Shown here one piece after another: positions 4,174 to 7,684 of a stretch of 7,684 bases of DNA. This DNA is from Pseudomonadota bacterium (lineage in GTDB: Bacteria > Bdellovibrionota > Bdellovibrionia > Bdellovibrionales > JAEYZS01). Both the position numbers and the translations under genes were made by a program. The stretch's first letter is position 1. Each line of letters starts with the position of its first letter. The stretch covers positions 1 through 7,684 of the forward strand of contig JAEYZS010000156.1 in the NCBI GenBank assembly GCA_023427925.1, read 5' to 3'. The notes beneath the pieces were generated by a model that had not been told where the DNA came from, did not search any database, and saw only the letters and a list, made by a program, of their open reading frames with translations.

Positions 4174-6030
4174 ATGAAAGTTATTCTTATATTTTTTATT
4201 TTAACAATCTTCGGGATAGGCTCTTATGCTTCTTCATTTGAGAATAAACTATCCGAAGCGTCCATCAGCACGGAATGGCTCAGACTTCTCAATTACAAAA
4301 AAACTCTATTTGGTGGCTTTGAGTCCGAAGCAGACGGTAAAAATTTCTTTCTGACTCCAAACGGAAAAAAAGATCCTAAGGGAGAACTCCAAGCACTCGT
4401 CTTTGAGCTGTCGTCTAAAAAAGCAATTACAGATGATCATGCCAGATGCCGCTTTCCCGCGCGTTCTCTTTTTGTTTCACAAAAACTGAAGATTCCACTC
4501 TCCTCAGAGGAACAATGCACTGAGCTTCATAAATTCAGAAATAGCTTTGATGCTGAATCCGTATCCCTCGTTTTTTCTGCTTATTTTATTAACAATCCTT
4601 CTTCAACGTTTGGGCATACTTTTTTAAGGGTCAATCGCAAACGAGATAAAAACTCCCTTCAAGATACAGAACTCTTAGACTTAGGAGTTAACTTTGCTGC
4701 TAATCCTTGGACTGAAAATCCTATTATTTATACTTTTGGTGGTATCATTGGAAGTTTCCCTGGTATCTTTTCAACAACTCCTTACTATTACAAAGTTAGG
4801 GAGTACAATGATTTTGAATCGCGAGATCTGTGGTCATACAAACTCAATCTTACTGACGCGGAACTCTCTCTGTTTTTGGATCACCTTTGGGAACTTGGAC
4901 AAACTCACTATGATTATTTCTTCTTTACGGAAAATTGCTCTTACCATATCTTTACCGCACTGGAAGCCATTGCTCCTCGTTTTTCCTTGAGTGAAAGACT
5001 TCCTTACTGGGCGATACCTTCGGACACAATTTTAGTCGCCAATCAAACCGAAGGATTAATCGGAGAGATTCATTACCGAGCTTCCGCAAGAAATACGTTT
5101 CTTGCTCGATACAATCAACTCAACAAAGAAGAGAAGAGTGAATTTTTAAAAACAAAAGATCAAACCGAGTTTGTCCAGTCTTCGTTATCTAACGAATCTC
5201 AGCTCAAACTTATCGATACCCATTTAGATTGGATGGAATATAAATATTCTGTTAACCTTCAAGACAAACAATCCGTCGAATCTAAAAAGAAGAACCGGCT
5301 ATTAATCGCTCGTACCAAATTCCCAGCTCAAACCCAAGAAATAAAGGTGGAAACCCCAACTTATAAACCCCATGAAGGTCATCCTTCGATGAGATATGGT
5401 TTAGAAGTTGGTTATCACGACGACCTTGAGGCCTTCCAACGATTCCACGTACGGTTTGCTTTACATGACTTGATGGACCCTGACTTTGGGTATCCTGGAA
5501 ATATGCAAATTGAATTTTTTAATATTCAATTTCAGTCTTACGACAACTTTAGAAAATGGGACCTGCACCAATGGACATTGGTCAGCGTAAAGAGCTTAAC
5601 TCCTTTTGAAGAGTTTGAAAAAAAGTTATCATGGGAACTTCTTTTTGGAGTAAAATCTTATACCGACGATCAGTGCTACTATTGCCAAGCTGGGTACATT
5701 TCCAATAGCTGGGGAATCGCAGCAAATCTTTTACCGCAAGCTACTTTTTATACATTAGCATCCGGAGAACTTTCTTACTCCCAGAAATATCTTGAAAACG
5801 ATGTCCGCCTAATCGTTGGACCAAAAGCCGGCGTTCTTTATAAACCTCGTGATGACTTTAAATTTCAGTTAGAAGGCACTTGGTTTTGGGACCCATTCCA
5901 AGAGTATGATTCTTACCAATCAGAACTTACAATGAGAAAAGCGTTTTCCAAGATCACAGCTTTCGGCATGAGCGTAAAAAACTACCACGACATCACCGAA
6001 GGCTCTTTACAGCTTTACCTCTATCAATAA
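4174..6030 (+). CDS. DUF4105 (Lnb N-terminal-like) exported protein with C-terminal beta-barrel-like half
   Basis: The product is 618 aa. Residues 1-19 are a signal peptide (hydrophobic core, cleavage near S-Y-A/S). Residues about 125-300 carry the DUF4105 signatures: 'NPSSTFGHTFLRV' with His148 and 'FFFTENCSYH' with Cys255. These match the conserved His and Cys of the family, which is named after the N-terminal periplasmic domain of Bacteroides Lnb, a lipoprotein N-acyltransferase. A Cys92-Cys115 disulfide is possible. Residues 300-400 are charged and helical. Residues about 404-618 alternate polar and aromatic residues in strand-like blocks, contain a CxxC (501, 504) and end LQLYLYQ, like an outer-membrane strand. 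Acylation or peptidase activity is inferred from family resemblance only; lipoprotein N-acylation here would be surprising if an ordinary Lnt exists. The ATG at 4174 is preferred because it opens into the signal peptide. The stop lies 2 nt from the convergent ketosynthase stop. Confidence 0.87.
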   Translation: MKVILIFFILTIFGIGSYASSFENKLSEASISTEWLRLLNYKKTLFGGFESEADGKNFFLTPNGKKDPKGELQALVFELSSKKAITDDHARCRFPARSLFVSQKLKIPLSSEEQCTELHKFRNSFDAESVSLVFSAYFINNPSSTFGHTFLRVNRKRDKNSLQDTELLDLGVNFAANPWTENPIIYTFGGIIGSFPGIFSTTPYYYKVREYNDFESRDLWSYKLNLTDAELSLFLDHLWELGQTHYDYFFFTENCSYHIFTALEAIAPRFSLSERLPYWAIPSDTILVANQTEGLIGEIHYRASARNTFLARYNQLNKEEKSEFLKTKDQTEFVQSSLSNESQLKLIDTHLDWMEYKYSVNLQDKQSVESKKKNRLLIARTKFPAQTQEIKVETPTYKPHEGHPSMRYGLEVGYHDDLEAFQRFHVRFALHDLMDPDFGYPGNMQIEFFNIQFQSYDNFRKWDLHQWTLVSVKSLTPFEEFEKKLSWELLFGVKSYTDDQCYYCQAGYISNSWGIAANLLPQATFYTLASGELSYSQKYLENDVRLIVGPKAGVLYKPRDDFKFQLEGTWFWDPFQEYDSYQSELTMRKAFSKITAFGMSVKNYHDITEGSLQLYLYQ

Positions 6031-6032
6031 AG

Positions 6033-7265
6033 TTATTCTTTCCACTTTTTGAAGATCAACGAAGTATTAATCCCACCGAAAGCAAAATTATTGCTCATGA
6101 CATAGTCACAATTTATTTCACGGCCATCACCACGGATGTAATCTAAGTTTCCACAGCGTTCATCAATGTTATTGAGGTTTAAGGTTGGGGCAAACCATGA
6201 GCGATTCATCATCTCAATAGATAGCCATGCTTCAATAGCGCCACAAGCACCTAGTGTGTGACCGTAATAACTTTTGAGAGAACTGATCGGAATATTTTCG
6301 CCAAACACTCTGTAAGTTGCTTGGGACTCAGCAATATCTCCGGCTTCCGTTCCCGTTCCGTGCGCGTTGACATAACCGATATCAGAAGGTTTAAGATTTG
6401 CGTCTTGTAGGGCCAGCTCAATTGCTTTTTGCATACATTCACTGTCAGGTTGAGTCACATGTTGGGCATCACAGTTTGTTCCATAGCCCACAACCTCGGC
6501 GTATATTTTAGCACCTCTTGCATTGGCGTGCTCATAGTCCTCTAGGATCAAAGTCCCCGCACCTTCCCCCAAGACAAGGCCATCTCTGCCCTTATCAAAA
6601 GGTGATGGCGTCAGCTCTGGACTAGCATTTTTAACACTTGTTGCAAATAGAGTGTCAAATACCGCAGCCTCACTCGGGCATAACTCTTCAGCGCCACCTG
6701 CGATCATAATTTTTTGATATCCATTTTTAATGGACTCATAGGCGTAGCCCACACCTTGACTCCCCGATGTACAGGCAGAAGCAGTTGGAATAACTCTTCC
6801 ACGAATACCAAAGAACAAGGCCATGTTTACAGCACATGTATGACTCATCATTTTGATGTAAGTCGTTGCTGTAATTCCTTTTACTGTTTTGTCGGCGAAC
6901 ATATTCATAAACGAAATAATTGGCTCTGTGCTTCCCGTACACGACCCGTATGCAATACCTGCATTTCCATTTCGCAAATTTTCATTTCCCAGGAGGTCCG
7001 CATCAGTGAGCGCAATTTCTGTTGCACGAGTTGCCATTTTAGCAACTGGTCCCATAGAACGAACTTTTTTTCTATCGTAATGTTCTGGAAGTTCAAAATT
7101 CAATACGGGCGCTGCAAGCTTTGTATGTAGCCCTGTAAACTGCTCCCAATCAGTCATGTACTTAATAGCACTTTTTTTAGCTTTCAAGTTGGTTTCAATT
7201 TCTGAATATGAATTTCCTAAGGCAGTTACACCACCAAAGCCTGTTACGACCACCCTGTTTTTCAT
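6033..7265 (-). CDS. FabF-like beta-ketoacyl-ACP synthase, aryl-polyene (ApeR) type
   Basis: This is a 410-aa, full-length condensing enzyme that elongates an acyl-ACP with malonyl-ACP. The thiolase-fold motifs are complete: catalytic Cys165 in TASACTSGSQ, His302 in NAHGTGTEAGD, Lys331 and His336 in SLKSYYGHTLGACG, and the C-terminal NNFAFGGIN. The N-terminal 'VVVTGFGGVTALG' (not the GMG of FabF), 'RKKVRSMGPVAKMATRATE', 'GGAEELCPSEAAVFDTLFATS' and 'GTNCDAQHVTQPD' match my memory of ketosynthases in aryl polyene pigment clusters (ApeR-like) better than housekeeping FabF. The start is ATG 7265-7263. The frame extends upstream to 7454, but that part is the coding region of the reductase read in another frame. 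The ATG overlaps the reductase stop as TAATG, so translation is probably coupled; GGGGGA lies upstream. The APE assignment is inference. Confidence 0.9.
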   Translation of the reverse strand: MKNRVVVTGFGGVTALGNSYSEIETNLKAKKSAIKYMTDWEQFTGLHTKLAAPVLNFELPEHYDRKKVRSMGPVAKMATRATEIALTDADLLGNENLRNGNAGIAYGSCTGSTEPIISFMNMFADKTVKGITATTYIKMMSHTCAVNMALFFGIRGRVIPTASACTSGSQGVGYAYESIKNGYQKIMIAGGAEELCPSEAAVFDTLFATSVKNASPELTPSPFDKGRDGLVLGEGAGTLILEDYEHANARGAKIYAEVVGYGTNCDAQHVTQPDSECMQKAIELALQDANLKPSDIGYVNAHGTGTEAGDIAESQATYRVFGENIPISSLKSYYGHTLGACGAIEAWLSIEMMNRSWFAPTLNLNNIDERCGNLDYIRGDGREINCDYVMSNNFAFGGINTSLIFKKWKE

Positions 7266-7684
7266 TAGACCATTCCCCCATTTACTGAAATCACTTGCCT
7301 TGTTATATATCCGGCATTTTCGGACATCAAATAGGTCACTAAACTTGCCACTTCCTCGGGTTTTCCCATTCTTTGAAGCGGAATGAGTGGCTTTGCATGG
7401 GAATACACTTCTTCTGAAACCATGCCAGTATCCACCAAGCCTGGAGCTACGCAATTGACTGTGATTTGCCGTTTACCTAATTCAATTGCTAAGGATTTTA
7501 CGGCTCCGATAAGTCCAGCCTTACTCGCACTGTAATTCACTTGGCCACGGTTTCCAGCAACACCTGACACAGATGAAATCACCACAATTCTTCCAGGAGA
7601 ACGACGATGGACCATTGGCATCACACAAGGCTTTACGACATTATAAAATCCACCCAGATTAGTTTCAATCACTGAATCCCATTC
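7265..7684 (-). CDS. fabG: FabG-like 3-ketoacyl-ACP reductase (ApeQ type), N-terminus outside window
   Basis: The last 139 codons plus stop of a short-chain dehydrogenase/reductase are present; the Rossmann NADPH-binding start (GxxxGIG, roughly 100-105 residues) lies beyond the right edge. It reduces 3-ketoacyl-ACP to 3-hydroxyacyl-ACP. The tetrad is visible, numbered from the first in-window residue: Asn9 (ETNLGG), Ser38 (ISSVSG), Tyr51 and Lys55 (YSASK). The spacing Ser to Tyr (13) equals that of E. coli FabG. The tail 'APGLVDTGMV', 'RMGKPEEVASLVTYLMS' and 'GYITRQVISVNGGMV' recalls the reductases of aryl polyene clusters. An internal GTG at 7672 is not the start: the frame is open to the edge and homologous there. 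It lies directly upstream of the ketosynthase with a 1-nt TAATG overlap, so they form one operon. Confidence 0.92.
   Translation of the reverse strand, partial: EWDSVIETNLGGFYNVVKPCVMPMVHRRSPGRIVVISSVSGVAGNRGQVNYSASKAGLIGAVKSLAIELGKRQITVNCVAPGLVDTGMVSEEVYSHAKPLIPLQRMGKPEEVASLVTYLMSENAGYITRQVISVNGGMV

Noticed and set aside
6714..7386. Plus-strand open frames antisense to the ketosynthase and reductase, and the minus-frame extension of the ketosynthase to 7454
   Set aside because: They lie opposite or out of frame with strongly conserved enzyme coding regions; the extension 7266-7454 is the reductase read in another frame.

Overview
The window looks like chromosomal DNA from a Gram-negative bacterium of the Bdellovibrio/myxobacteria-like ('deltaproteobacterial') world, most plausibly Bdellovibrionota. 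This rests on a stand-alone GspE-N-terminal-like domain joined to a GAF-like domain by a Pro/Ala-rich linker, a DUF3015 gene next to a DUF4105 (Lnb-N-terminal-like) gene, several exported envelope proteins and a moderately low GC content (around 40% by eye). The taxonomic guess is an inference. No tRNA, rRNA, CRISPR array, transposase or integrase was seen.

Layout. (1) 1-585, minus: N-terminal part of an exported, probably outer-membrane beta-barrel protein that runs off the left edge. (2) 586-1016: a 431-bp non-coding region rich in signals: four ~10-bp TTCTCGA-type tandem repeats, a perfect 8-bp hairpin, a perfect 17-bp dyad, and two copies of a 13-bp element containing a -10-like TATAAA. 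(3) 1017-2558, plus: 513-aa GspE-N-like/proline-rich/GAF-like protein, ending in a short terminator that overlaps the end of the convergent gene. (4) 2586-3419, minus: alpha/beta-hydrolase lipoprotein. (5) 3596-4054, plus: small secreted DUF3015 protein with a good promoter candidate, strong RBS, translation-optimised codons and a double-hairpin 3' end. (6) 4174-6030, plus: DUF4105 protein with His/Cys active-site motifs and a C-terminal beta-barrel-like half. (7) 7684-6033, minus: the 3' end of a fatty-acid/polyketide-type operon, a FabG-like ketoreductase (partial) coupled by a TAATG overlap to a FabF-like ketosynthase.

How they fit together. The ketoreductase and ketosynthase resemble the ApeQ/ApeR enzymes of aryl polyene (APE) pigment clusters much more than housekeeping FabG/FabF, so the right edge is probably the 3' end of an APE-type cluster lying mostly beyond the window. 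The middle genes are envelope functions: a secreted disulfide-type small protein, an exported cysteine-active-site protein with a barrel-like tail, a lipoprotein hydrolase and an outer-membrane-like protein. The GspE-N/GAF-like protein is probably cytoplasmic and regulatory or scaffolding, and the dyad and direct repeats upstream of it suggest controlled transcription.
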